The notes under the pieces were generated by a model. It made no database searches and was not told the origin of the DNA. It saw only the letters and a list, made by a program, of their open reading frames with translations. Made by a program: the position numbers and the translations under genes. A stretch of DNA of 64,000 nucleotides from Leptolyngbya sp. O-77 (GTDB lineage: Bacteria; Cyanobacteriota; Cyanobacteriia; Elainellales; Elainellaceae): contig NZ_AP017367.1 in NCBI RefSeq assembly GCF_001548395.1, forward strand, positions 3,323,001-3,387,000, written 5' to 3'. This document shows positions 1-7,663 of this stretch, one piece after another. Positions within the stretch are counted from its first letter, which is position 1. The number at the start of each line of letters is the position of its first letter.

Positions 1-933
1 AGAATGGTCTGCTACACAGGCAGCAGTTGCTTCAGAGTGAAGCTCGGCTGGGAAGGCAGAAGACATCGTAGAGGCTGACACGCCAGCCATCTCGCCAGCC
101 CAGGAAGCTGCAAACGCCCCAGAGTCGGAATGTTCAGTCCGCAGTTCTGTGGGGATAGCTGCCAGGTTTCCAGTCAGAACGAGCGCCTGTGCCCGTCGCC
201 AGGCCTGTAATGCAGCCTGTGCCAGGGTGGAAATGGCAGTTGCATCCGCCGTCTCTGTTTGGGCTATTTGAACCCCGATCGATTGACACAGTTGAGAAAA
301 GCTTTCGAGCTGGAGCATTTCTCCCAACCCCTCTAGCTCCTGTGCCAAAATTTCGACCTCCTCTTTCAGGCGAGGAGACTGTTCATGAATTGCCGCCTCA
401 AGCCGCTGCAAACAGCCCTCGACTTCGGTTTCAAACAGGAGGGGAATGATATCTTGCCCGTCTTCAGGAGACAGGAGCGAGTAGGCATCTTCATCCTGGG
501 GCGTGCCCAACCGCTCATAAAGCTGCTGATAGGCGGGTTCAATCTCTTCCAGCAGCCAATCTGGAGCCGTGGTTGGGCGGGGGCGATCGCCCTTTTGGGC
601 CAAACTTTGGCGATCGCAGGCAATCACCTTCCCCAAACCATCCACACATGCCAGCAAAAGCTGTTCCAAACTGCCATCCACGTCCAACGATTGACGCTGC
701 ACCTTCAACACCTTCAGCCCATCTTCTAGGCGATGCGCCAGATCACTGAGGCTTTGAAAGCCCATCAGGCCCGCGCCCCCTTTAATCGAGTGGGCAGCCC
801 GCAGTGCCTCATTGATTTTGTCTACATCAATCGCCTGGGCCAGCCCGAGCAGTTGAGATTCCAATGTGTTCAAATACTCTTGAGCTTCCTCCAAGAATTG
901 CAGTTGGATTTCAAGTTCCTTGTCGTAGACCAT
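1..933 (-). CDS. pixL: PixL, CheA-type phototaxis histidine kinase (N-terminal part)
   Basis: The frame is open from an ATG at 931-933 to the window edge (311 codons), so only the N-terminus is present. Residues 1-105 form an Hpt domain with the phosphotransfer motif HSIKGGAGLMGF (His about residue 48). An acidic, glutamine-rich linker follows. The kinase, CheW-like and REC domains expected of cyanobacterial PixL/TaxAY1 would lie off the window. A GAGAG ribosome-binding site precedes the ATG. The gene is last in the order pixG-pixH-pixI-pixJ-pixL, the known phototaxis operon order, which supports the name more strongly than the Hpt domain alone. By family knowledge it takes signals from PixJ through PixI and phosphorylates PixG/PixH, which act on type IV pili. 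Confidence 0.85.
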   Translation of the reverse strand, partial: MVYDKELEIQLQFLEEAQEYLNTLESQLLGLAQAIDVDKINEALRAAHSIKGGAGLMGFQSLSDLAHRLEDGLKVLKVQRQSLDVDGSLEQLLLACVDGLGKVIACDRQSLAQKGDRPRPTTAPDWLLEEIEPAYQQLYERLGTPQDEDAYSLLSPEDGQDIIPLLFETEVEGCLQRLEAAIHEQSPRLKEEVEILAQELEGLGEMLQLESFSQLCQSIGVQIAQTETADATAISTLAQAALQAWRRAQALVLTGNLAAIPTELRTEHSDSGAFAASWAGEMAGVSASTMSSAFPAELHSEATAACVADHS

Positions 934-1022
934 AATGACTCTCTAAGAAAGGCGACAAGCGAAAGGCGACAAGCGATATCGCAAACCCAAGAAAACAAAC
1001 CCAAGCTTCCCAGACTAGCGCA

Positions 1023-1124
1023 ATGTCATAGCTAGAACTTAGGTTGGTAGTCAGCGCTTTAGCGCTGAAGCACTGACTACGAGCCAAAGCATCACCCCAA
1101 AACTAAACCGTGACACTGCACTAG
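1023..1124. repeat. MITE-like dispersed repeat A, copy 1
   Basis: This is about 100 bp and closely similar to 7495-7596. A central imperfect palindrome reads GTAGTCAGCGC...GCACTGACTAC, and the ends are related to TGTCA/TGACA. It lies between pixJ and pixL, and its last four bases (CTAG) contain the pixJ stop codon. There is no coding capacity. It could also form an RNA hairpin in the pixJ-pixL mRNA. Confidence 0.8.
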
Positions 1125-4100
1125 ACCTGTTCTCCAGTCTTAAAAGTACCGACAGAGGCTTGCAGTTCACGTGCCACCTCGACCGTTTCTGCCAGCGCCT
1201 CAGAAATCTTCCGCGACGAGTCAGAAGTCAACTCCGACACCTGAGCGACCTCCTGCATCAGCATCGCCACGGCCGCAGAAGTTTCCACCTGAGACACCGT
1301 TGCTTCCGAAATTGACTGCACTAGCTCGTCAATTTGACGCGACAGATCCAGAATTTGCGCCAAGTTTTGTTTTGCATCTTCCACGTAGTGCGTACCCTCG
1401 ACCACCTTGCTGGTGCTCTGCTCCATCGCTTCCACCACCTCCACCGTTTCCTGCTGAATGGCTTCCACAATGCGCTCGATTTCCTTGGTTGCATCCGCAG
1501 ATCGCGCCGCCAGCTCGCCCACCTCTTCTGCCACCACGGCAAAGCCCTGACCCTCTTCGCCTGCGCGAGCCGCCTCAATCCCGGCGTTAATCGCCAGCAA
1601 GTTGGTTTGCATGGCGATCTGGTTAATCAGCGACACAGCCTTTGAAATTTGCTGCGACGACTCACCCAAGCGCTTCACCTTCTTCGAGGTTTCTCCGATG
1701 ATTTCTCGCAGATTCAAAATATTTTGCACCGTCAAATCCATCGCGCTGCCGCTGACCTCTGCGGTAGCCGAGGCAGTATGCGCCACCGTGGCCGCCTGCT
1801 GCGCCCGCTGGGAAACCTGCTGAATTGAGTGCGTCATTGCCCCCACCGAGTCCATGATGCGCGTGGTTTCCTCGGCTTGCTTGAGAGCTGCATTTGCCAG
1901 GGCAGCAATAGCGCTTTCGTTTTGTCCGAGCGACTCGTTCACCTGGTTGGCGGAGCGTTTCACCTGGGTCACAATCTGGCGCAGGCTCTCAATAATCGAG
2001 TTGAAAAAGTCGGCAACGGTGCCAATTTCTCCAGCCGTCACGTCTGCCCGCACGGTGAGGTCGCCCGAAGCCGCCCCTTCTACGTCGTCTAGCAGGGCCA
2101 TAAGCTGCCGCTGAAGCGTTTCTTGCTGCCGACGGCGTTCCTCAGAGAGGGCGTTGGCTTGGTTAAACAGGCGGGCTTGCTCAAGGGCGTAGCCAAGCTG
2201 GGTTGCCACCTGGCGGAAGAAGTTGATGTCAAGCTGGCTCCAAACGCGGGGGGCATCGCACTGGTGGGCAATCAGCAAGCCCAGCAGACTTTCACCAAAG
2301 AGGATGGGCGCAACCAGGTTTGCCCGGACTTGGTAGGGTTTGAGCTGCTCTAGATGGCATTCGGTGAGTCCGGCTTGGGTAATATCGGCAACGACTTGCA
2401 CGCGGCCTTGGCGATATTGCTCGACATACTTTTCGGCAAAGCAGGGGTCATAGATTTTGTTGGACAAGGCAGCCGGATAGCCAGATTCGACTGATTCGGC
2501 GATAAAGGTGCCGTGCCAGTTTTCGTCGAAGGCATAGACCGCGACCCGCTGACAGTTGAGCGATCGCCGCACTTCAGTAACGGCAACTCGCAAAATCCGC
2601 TGCTCCTCAAAGCTTTCGCGCATTCGGGACACAATCTCCGCCAGTTGGCGTTCCTTCTCGGCGGCGGCTTGCTGTTTTTGCAACAGCTTGGCCTGACTCA
2701 GGGCATAGCCAATCTGCACAGCAATCTGTTGCAGCAGCTCAATCTCGACCATTTCCCAATGCCGTGGGCCAGAGCATTGGTGGACACACAGCAGCCCGAC
2801 CAGATCATCACCTGCCAAAATGGGAGCCACCATGTTGGCCTGCACCTCTAGGCGCTTCAAAATTTCGCAGTGGCAGTGGGTTAGTTCGGCGGTTTCGCGA
2901 TCGGTCACAAAGCTGACTCGGCCGGTGTAGTAGCGCTCGATGGCTTCGGGGGTGAGGGGGTCTTCAATGGTTTGCCCCAAGGCCCGTTTCCAGCCGCGCC
3001 CGACATCTTCCGCACTGATGTTGCCACTTTTTAGGTCAGGGGCAAAGCGATAAATCAGTACGCGATCAGCTTTCAGCACTTCCCGCACCCCTTGTACGGA
3101 AGTGGAGAGGATTGTCTTTTCATCCAGGGATTGGCGGATTCGGCTGGTCACCTCTGCTAGCAGCAGAGCCCGTTCGGTGGCCTGCTTTTCTCGCTCGCTC
3201 TGCATCTGCAACATAGCCTCGGTTTGCACAACGCCATCTGCCAGTTGGTTAAAGACCTGAGCCACTTCTCCCAGTTCATCGGTTGCGTAGATTTCAGCGC
3301 GGGCCTGGCGATCGCCCTGGCTAAAGCGCTGGGCAGTCGCTTGCAGTTGCCGCACAGGACGTAGGATGGATAACCCCAGCACTTTTGCGAGCAGCAGGTT
3401 TGACGCAATAACGAACAGCACAATCAAAAACTGCACCTGTAAGCTCTGGAGAATGAGTTGGTTTAGCGCAGTTTCGGAACTTCCCCGCACTAACACAGCC
3501 GTTGGCTCACCGTTGAAATTGGGAATTGCCTCGGCAGCCAGTGTGTGGGTTATTGAGCCAACCTGTCCACGCCCGGTCACAACTTGACCACGAGCGGCGA
3601 TCGCATCGCGCAATAGCTGCAGATCTTGTAGGCTAACGCCTGGGGATGCCTTACTAATGTCGGGGTTGTCTCCAGCAGCCAGAGCGGTTGTTAGTTCCAA
3701 GCTGCCATCAGGCTGCACCTGATAAACTGCACCATATCCATTTTTAAATGCAGAGAGTGGTTTTTCGACAATCCCCAGCTTGCCGTTGACGATGTCCCCC
3801 GAGACTAATGCCCCAATCACCTCTTCTGTACCGGGCGCAAAGACCGGCGTTACCGTATAGCGAATAAGCGCGTCTTTTCCCCGAATGTCTTTGGGCAGTG
3901 GCGGAGCCTCATTTTTTAGCTCATCCCACGAGACGATTGCCGTCGTTTTAATTTGTCGTGGGTTTTGCAGCACCGTACCCACTAATCCGTTGGGGTCAAA
4001 TCGTTGCCCCGTGCGTTTTGCATTGGCGCTAGCGATAATCCGCAAATCCTTACCCACTAGCGTTGCATATTCAATCCCGTAGGTCTTGATCTCCTTTTGC

Positions 4101-4621
4101 AAAATTGTTCTAACCTCAGCTTCAGACCCTGGCGAAAGTTTTCTGCCTGCCGCATGGGTAGCTGCTGCGGCAATAATCGCTTGATTATCAGCCTGGACTT
4201 GAAATGCAAAGCCCATTTGGTTGACTTTGATGTCATAGGCAATCTCAATCATCTCTAGCTCAGATTTTGCCTGGTTTCGTAACTGATTGCGGCCAGAGGT
4301 TACAATCAGCAGCGCACCAATTCCAACCAAGCCAGCAATCGAAACTGCTGTGGAGGCTGTCAAACCGATGACTTGCTTGTTGCGAATTTTCAGGTTCTGG
4401 AACCACTGTGCCCAAGGATAGGGACTCGGCTGAGTTACTGTAATCGACTCCTTTCGATTGTTGCCGTAGGTAATGCCCCGATAAGTTAATTTATCGTTAT
4501 AGTCGGGCCACGAGGATAATGCTTCCTCATGACCATTTTGAGGGAATGAATCGGTGGATGGAAGCACAGTAGAATCCGTAGAATCTGTTTTCTTGGAAGT
4601 TGGGCGAAATTCAGTGGTCAT
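1121..4621 (-). CDS. pixJ: PixJ, methyl-accepting phototaxis photoreceptor with two GAF domains
   Basis: This 1166-residue receptor has a cytoplasmic N-tail, TM1 at about 84-108, a periplasmic Cache-like sensor (about 110-385), TM2 at about 394-418 and a HAMP domain (about 419-470). GAF1 (about 490-645) and GAF2 (about 665-825) follow, then a second HAMP-like segment and an MCP signalling domain (about 890-1160) with the conserved hairpin tip around INQIAMQTNLLAINAGIEAA. GAF2 has DPCF at 725-728 and Cys-His at 755-756, the DXCF plus bilin-binding cysteine pair of blue/green cyanobacteriochromes such as TePixJ. GAF1 keeps a Cys-His dyad (583-584) but has EDPL instead of DXCF. It probably forms a ternary complex with PixI and PixL and steers phototaxis. 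The start ATG is 193 bp downstream of pixI. The stop lies in a dispersed repeat. Confidence 0.93.
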   Translation of the reverse strand: MTTEFRPTSKKTDSTDSTVLPSTDSFPQNGHEEALSSWPDYNDKLTYRGITYGNNRKESITVTQPSPYPWAQWFQNLKIRNKQVIGLTASTAVSIAGLVGIGALLIVTSGRNQLRNQAKSELEMIEIAYDIKVNQMGFAFQVQADNQAIIAAAATHAAGRKLSPGSEAEVRTILQKEIKTYGIEYATLVGKDLRIIASANAKRTGQRFDPNGLVGTVLQNPRQIKTTAIVSWDELKNEAPPLPKDIRGKDALIRYTVTPVFAPGTEEVIGALVSGDIVNGKLGIVEKPLSAFKNGYGAVYQVQPDGSLELTTALAAGDNPDISKASPGVSLQDLQLLRDAIAARGQVVTGRGQVGSITHTLAAEAIPNFNGEPTAVLVRGSSETALNQLILQSLQVQFLIVLFVIASNLLLAKVLGLSILRPVRQLQATAQRFSQGDRQARAEIYATDELGEVAQVFNQLADGVVQTEAMLQMQSEREKQATERALLLAEVTSRIRQSLDEKTILSTSVQGVREVLKADRVLIYRFAPDLKSGNISAEDVGRGWKRALGQTIEDPLTPEAIERYYTGRVSFVTDRETAELTHCHCEILKRLEVQANMVAPILAGDDLVGLLCVHQCSGPRHWEMVEIELLQQIAVQIGYALSQAKLLQKQQAAAEKERQLAEIVSRMRESFEEQRILRVAVTEVRRSLNCQRVAVYAFDENWHGTFIAESVESGYPAALSNKIYDPCFAEKYVEQYRQGRVQVVADITQAGLTECHLEQLKPYQVRANLVAPILFGESLLGLLIAHQCDAPRVWSQLDINFFRQVATQLGYALEQARLFNQANALSEERRRQQETLQRQLMALLDDVEGAASGDLTVRADVTAGEIGTVADFFNSIIESLRQIVTQVKRSANQVNESLGQNESAIAALANAALKQAEETTRIMDSVGAMTHSIQQVSQRAQQAATVAHTASATAEVSGSAMDLTVQNILNLREIIGETSKKVKRLGESSQQISKAVSLINQIAMQTNLLAINAGIEAARAGEEGQGFAVVAEEVGELAARSADATKEIERIVEAIQQETVEVVEAMEQSTSKVVEGTHYVEDAKQNLAQILDLSRQIDELVQSISEATVSQVETSAAVAMLMQEVAQVSELTSDSSRKISEALAETVEVARELQASVGTFKTGEQV

Positions 4622-4814
4622 AGTTCAAAACCTAGCGCAAGAGAGGTTCAGGAATGAAATTAGGCAGCAGTGATGGATGCCGCAATCATGAGGCAGAAGG
4701 ATTGGCTGAATGATGAGCCGAGGAAATGAGAAGTACGAGCTGAATCTTTTTAGCCCTGACGAAACGCAAGCATAGGTGCTGAGGGGCGTGTCATAAAACC
4801 CAAACAGGAAAACC

Positions 4815-5324
4815 TTAAGAGGGCTGCAAGAGGGATGAACGGGCGATCGCCTCTGCATTTAACACCAGCAGCAGCTCAGAATCTAGGGAAACACAGCCGT
4901 CTACATAAGGCGCAATGTTGCTAGAAAAATTGGCTGGCGTTGGCTGAATTAAATCGGGACTGATATTTAGAATTCCACTAACTTCTTGAACTCGAAACAT
5001 GAGAGGAGTCGCTTCCGTCCGCACCAAAATCAAGTTGAACTGTTGAGAGCTGTAAAAACCAGACGAAAACCCTAACATTTGTGCCAAATCAACCACCCAG
5101 ACCACCTGACTGCGGCGATTTATCAAGCCAGACAAGCAGGGATGCATATTCGGCATCGGGGTGATGCGCTGCGCGGGTACGGTGATGGCTTCCTGCACAC
5201 AAGACAATGGCAGCACCGCAGGTGTTTGTGGAGTCAGATTGAATCGAATATGGGTGTGCGATCGCCCCACATAGGAGACTGGAGCCAGGGAAGACGGCGG
5301 ATTGGGAACTAGAGCCGCACTCAT
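4815..5324 (-). CDS. pixI: PixI, CheW-type adaptor
   Basis: This 169-residue protein has the CheW fold pattern: VPAQRITPMPNM..., then GLINRRSQVVWVVDLAQMLGF near residues 65-88, and a second half ending VSLDSELLLVLNAEAI. It lacks a kinase region, so it is a stand-alone coupling protein joining PixJ to the CheA-like PixL. Its ATG overlaps the pixH stop (ATGA), indicating translational coupling. Similar CheW-like proteins exist in pilus-motility operons, but the flanking pixH and pixJ fix the assignment. Confidence 0.88.
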   Translation of the reverse strand: MSAALVPNPPSSLAPVSYVGRSHTHIRFNLTPQTPAVLPLSCVQEAITVPAQRITPMPNMHPCLSGLINRRSQVVWVVDLAQMLGFSSGFYSSQQFNLILVRTEATPLMFRVQEVSGILNISPDLIQPTPANFSSNIAPYVDGCVSLDSELLLVLNAEAIARSSLLQPS

Positions 5325-5707
5325 AGCCCAACTCCAACAACGCTCATGACTGCTCGTAGCAATTGTTCACGGGTATAGGGCTTGGTTAAATACGCATCTG
5401 CCCCCTGCTTCATTCCCCAAAGACGATCAATTTCTTGGTTTTTGGACGTGCAAATAACAATTGGAACCTTGGATGTCTCTGGCTGCTTTTTGAGGCTGCG
5501 ACACAATTCAAAGCCGCTCATCCCTGGCATCACGACATCTGTGACAATCACATCTGGGCGGTGTTGAATTGCTTTTTCCATTGCTTCTTTGGCAGTCACT
5601 GCATTAATCACTGTGCAGCCACTCTCTCGAAGGTAATGGCTCATCAACTCCATCTCAGAAGGCGTGTCTTCAACAACCAGGATCGTTTTCGTCAACGTGG
5701 GAGTCAT
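5321..5707 (-). CDS. pixH: PixH, CheY-type response regulator
   Basis: This is a 128-residue single REC domain. The N-terminal acidic pair is in VVEDTPSE, the phospho-acceptor Asp lies in DVIVTDVVMPGMSGF (about residue 56), the switch Thr/Ser is in PIVICTSKNQ, and the Lys lies in AYLTKPYTREQLL. There is no output domain. As in PilH/PixH pairs it probably tunes pilus motors or acts as a phosphate sink. It overlaps pixI by 4 bp and lies 95 bp after pixG. Confidence 0.9.
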   Translation of the reverse strand: MTPTLTKTILVVEDTPSEMELMSHYLRESGCTVINAVTAKEAMEKAIQHRPDVIVTDVVMPGMSGFELCRSLKKQPETSKVPIVICTSKNQEIDRLWGMKQGADAYLTKPYTREQLLRAVMSVVGVGL

Positions 5708-5802
5708 GGATTCGTTTCCTCTATGAATAAAAATTGCACATGGTGTTTTGAGCAGCCTTTGCGAACGATGCTATGCCACTCTTGCTGTCTTTCAAACTTG
5801 TT

Positions 5803-6861
5803 CTAGCTCAAGTGCTTGAAGACAACCTTTAGCAAGTCGGATTGATTGAATGGCTTCGTTAGATAGCCAGATGCGCCAACCAATTTCGCCTTGGCGCGAT
5901 CAATCAAGCCTGTGTTGCTAGTCACCATCACCACAGGAACATTTCTGAAACTCGGATGGCGGCGCAAAAGAGAACACAATTCATAGCCATCTAAGTTAGG
6001 CATCGTTACATCCAGCAAAATTAGATCAGGCTTAGTTCGTACAATTTGCATGAGCGCCTTTACCGGGTCGCTAATCAAAACGACTGAAAATATCGTGTCG
6101 TCTAGAAATGCTTGAATTGACCGCAAAATCGTTGGACTATCATCGATGCAGACGACGGTATAATGCTCTTTAGAAAGCTTGGGTGGATCTACCTCTATAG
6201 TCGAGCCATGCTCTGTAGGCGCTGTTTTCTCAGGTGCATCTTTAGATTGAGGGAAGACGGGCTGCGATCGCCCTCTTTCGATTGGAATGGTCTTAAAGGT
6301 AGGCGCTTGGGCGATCGCCATTTGTGGCTTTTGATGCGTCACATGCTGCTGACAATATTCTGCCAAATCTCGCAGATCGATCTTGCAAAAAGTCCTCCAC
6401 TCTGAGAATCGCTCTCTTTCAAGCAGCTCATAGCTGCCCGCATTGATCAGCAAAAATCCCTCAATTACTTCCTTCGCCAGACTGTCAATTAAATTAAAGA
6501 TATGTTCACCTATCAGGTGATTTTGATCAATCAACCAGCAAATCGCCTGATAATCTGGCACAAATTCTGATTGATAGATGGGGCGGTTTTCAAATAAGAG
6601 CCGCAGTTGCACTCGCACCGCGCTGACCAGGCTGGGCAGATGACGGCTGATTTTGCTGAGATGACGATCCAGTCGTCCAAAGGAATCAATAGAACTGGAG
6701 GCATACACCAAGTCGCCCTCTTCAAGATAAATGAACCAAGTTGTGGAACCATCAGTGACGCGCAAGCAGCCAGTCGCTTTTCGACTTTTAAGCTGGGCCA
6801 AAAGATTGAGTGGATATAACTTTTGAGGAAATCGATATCCTGCAATTGAGGTGGTATTCAT
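5803..6861 (-). CDS. pixG: PixG, PATAN-domain response regulator
   Basis: This is a 352-residue PatA-type protein. The N-terminal PATAN domain (about 10-180) includes the LKSRKATGCLRVTDGSTTWFIYLEEGDLVYA segment. A Pro/Gln-rich linker follows, then a C-terminal REC domain (about 230-350) with the acidic pair in VCIDDSPT, the acceptor Asp in ILLDVTMPNLDGYEL, and the Lys in GYLTKPFNQSDLL. It is the first gene of the phototaxis operon, so the promoter should lie just upstream of 6861. PATAN proteins bind regulators of type IV pili; the precise partner cannot be read from the sequence. Confidence 0.9.
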   Translation of the reverse strand: MNTTSIAGYRFPQKLYPLNLLAQLKSRKATGCLRVTDGSTTWFIYLEEGDLVYASSSIDSFGRLDRHLSKISRHLPSLVSAVRVQLRLLFENRPIYQSEFVPDYQAICWLIDQNHLIGEHIFNLIDSLAKEVIEGFLLINAGSYELLERERFSEWRTFCKIDLRDLAEYCQQHVTHQKPQMAIAQAPTFKTIPIERGRSQPVFPQSKDAPEKTAPTEHGSTIEVDPPKLSKEHYTVVCIDDSPTILRSIQAFLDDTIFSVVLISDPVKALMQIVRTKPDLILLDVTMPNLDGYELCSLLRRHPSFRNVPVVMVTSNTGLIDRAKAKLVGASGYLTKPFNQSDLLKVVFKHLS

Positions 6862-7010
6862 GAGTCACTACTTGACCTTACTTCAAACTGTTGACAAACC
6901 TTCATAAAAGGTTCCGCAGCGTGTATCTGATTGGTTCAGTCTCTTGGGTGATGCAGTGCGACCAGCAGAGAGAACGAGGGCGATCGCCCAATCTCTTTCT
7001 TGAATGGTTC

Positions 7011-7105
7011 TACAGCGTTTTTGAAGCTAGTGAGGTACGTGAATAGTCAAGAAGCCCTTGCCTCGTTAGGACTGTGCGTACCTCACCCTGCAAGAAAATG
7101 CTGTA
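7011..7105. repeat. MITE-like dispersed repeat B, copy 1
   Basis: This 95-bp element is bounded by related inverted ends, TACAGCGTTTTTG and CAAGAAAATGCTGTA. An inner inverted pair GTGAGGTACG / CGTACCTCAC lies inside. A second copy is at 15532-15627. It has no ORF and resembles a non-autonomous miniature element or folded RNA-level repeat. Confidence 0.75.
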
Positions 7106-7494
7106 TGCGCTTATTCCAGTTCCCAAATATTTGAACTACTGGAGAAGAAATGAAGTGTTAGCCTTGAGTGCTTGAACCGATAAGCAGGTTGGGCGTATGG
7201 GTTCAAGGGAGGCTTGAATGTTTTGGTGGAGATGCAGCGCTGAGCGTGGTAGAAGAGGTGGTAGATGCTTCAGGCAGGCTCTCTAAGGTCTGACTATTTC
7301 AGCAATTTGGCTGATGCGTATTATTAGATTAACAGACTTGTAAGCAACTTTTGCAAACCTCAAATAAAGATGAAACGGCAAATAAAAAGAGTGTCTTTAA
7401 TTGAGCTTTTTGATTCATCTTGTATCTGCATAAACTTTAATAAAAGTGTCCGGATGTTCGCCCAAATCAATGCCATACACCAGCTTCTAATGCT

Positions 7495-7596
7495 ATGTCA
7501 TAGCTAGAACTTGGGTTGGTCGTTAGCGCTTCAGCGCTGAAGCGCTGACTACGAGCCAGGGCATCCCCCTAAAACTAAACCGTGACACTGCCCTAG
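7495..7596. repeat. MITE-like dispersed repeat A, copy 2
   Basis: This is the second copy of the repeat at 1023-1124, with the same order of blocks: the GTTGGT arm, the AGCGCTTCAGCGCTGAAGCGCT palindrome region and a CGTGACACTG end. It sits about 70 bp past the bcsA stop. Confidence 0.8.
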
Positions 7597-7663
7597 CCAC
7601 TAATCAGACGGCACTCCGTAGTCTCTTACACGGTTTTAACCGTAGATTCGGGAGAGCCAAAGA

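Larger units (their letters stand above)
6862..7663. other. Intergenic region upstream of pixG, downstream of bcsA
   Basis: No convincing gene is present. The stretch holds one copy of each of two dispersed repeats (7011-7105 and 7495-7596) with AT-rich sequence between. The pix operon promoter must lie in the part near 6862-7000. I could not assign -35/-10 boxes with confidence. Confidence 0.6.
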
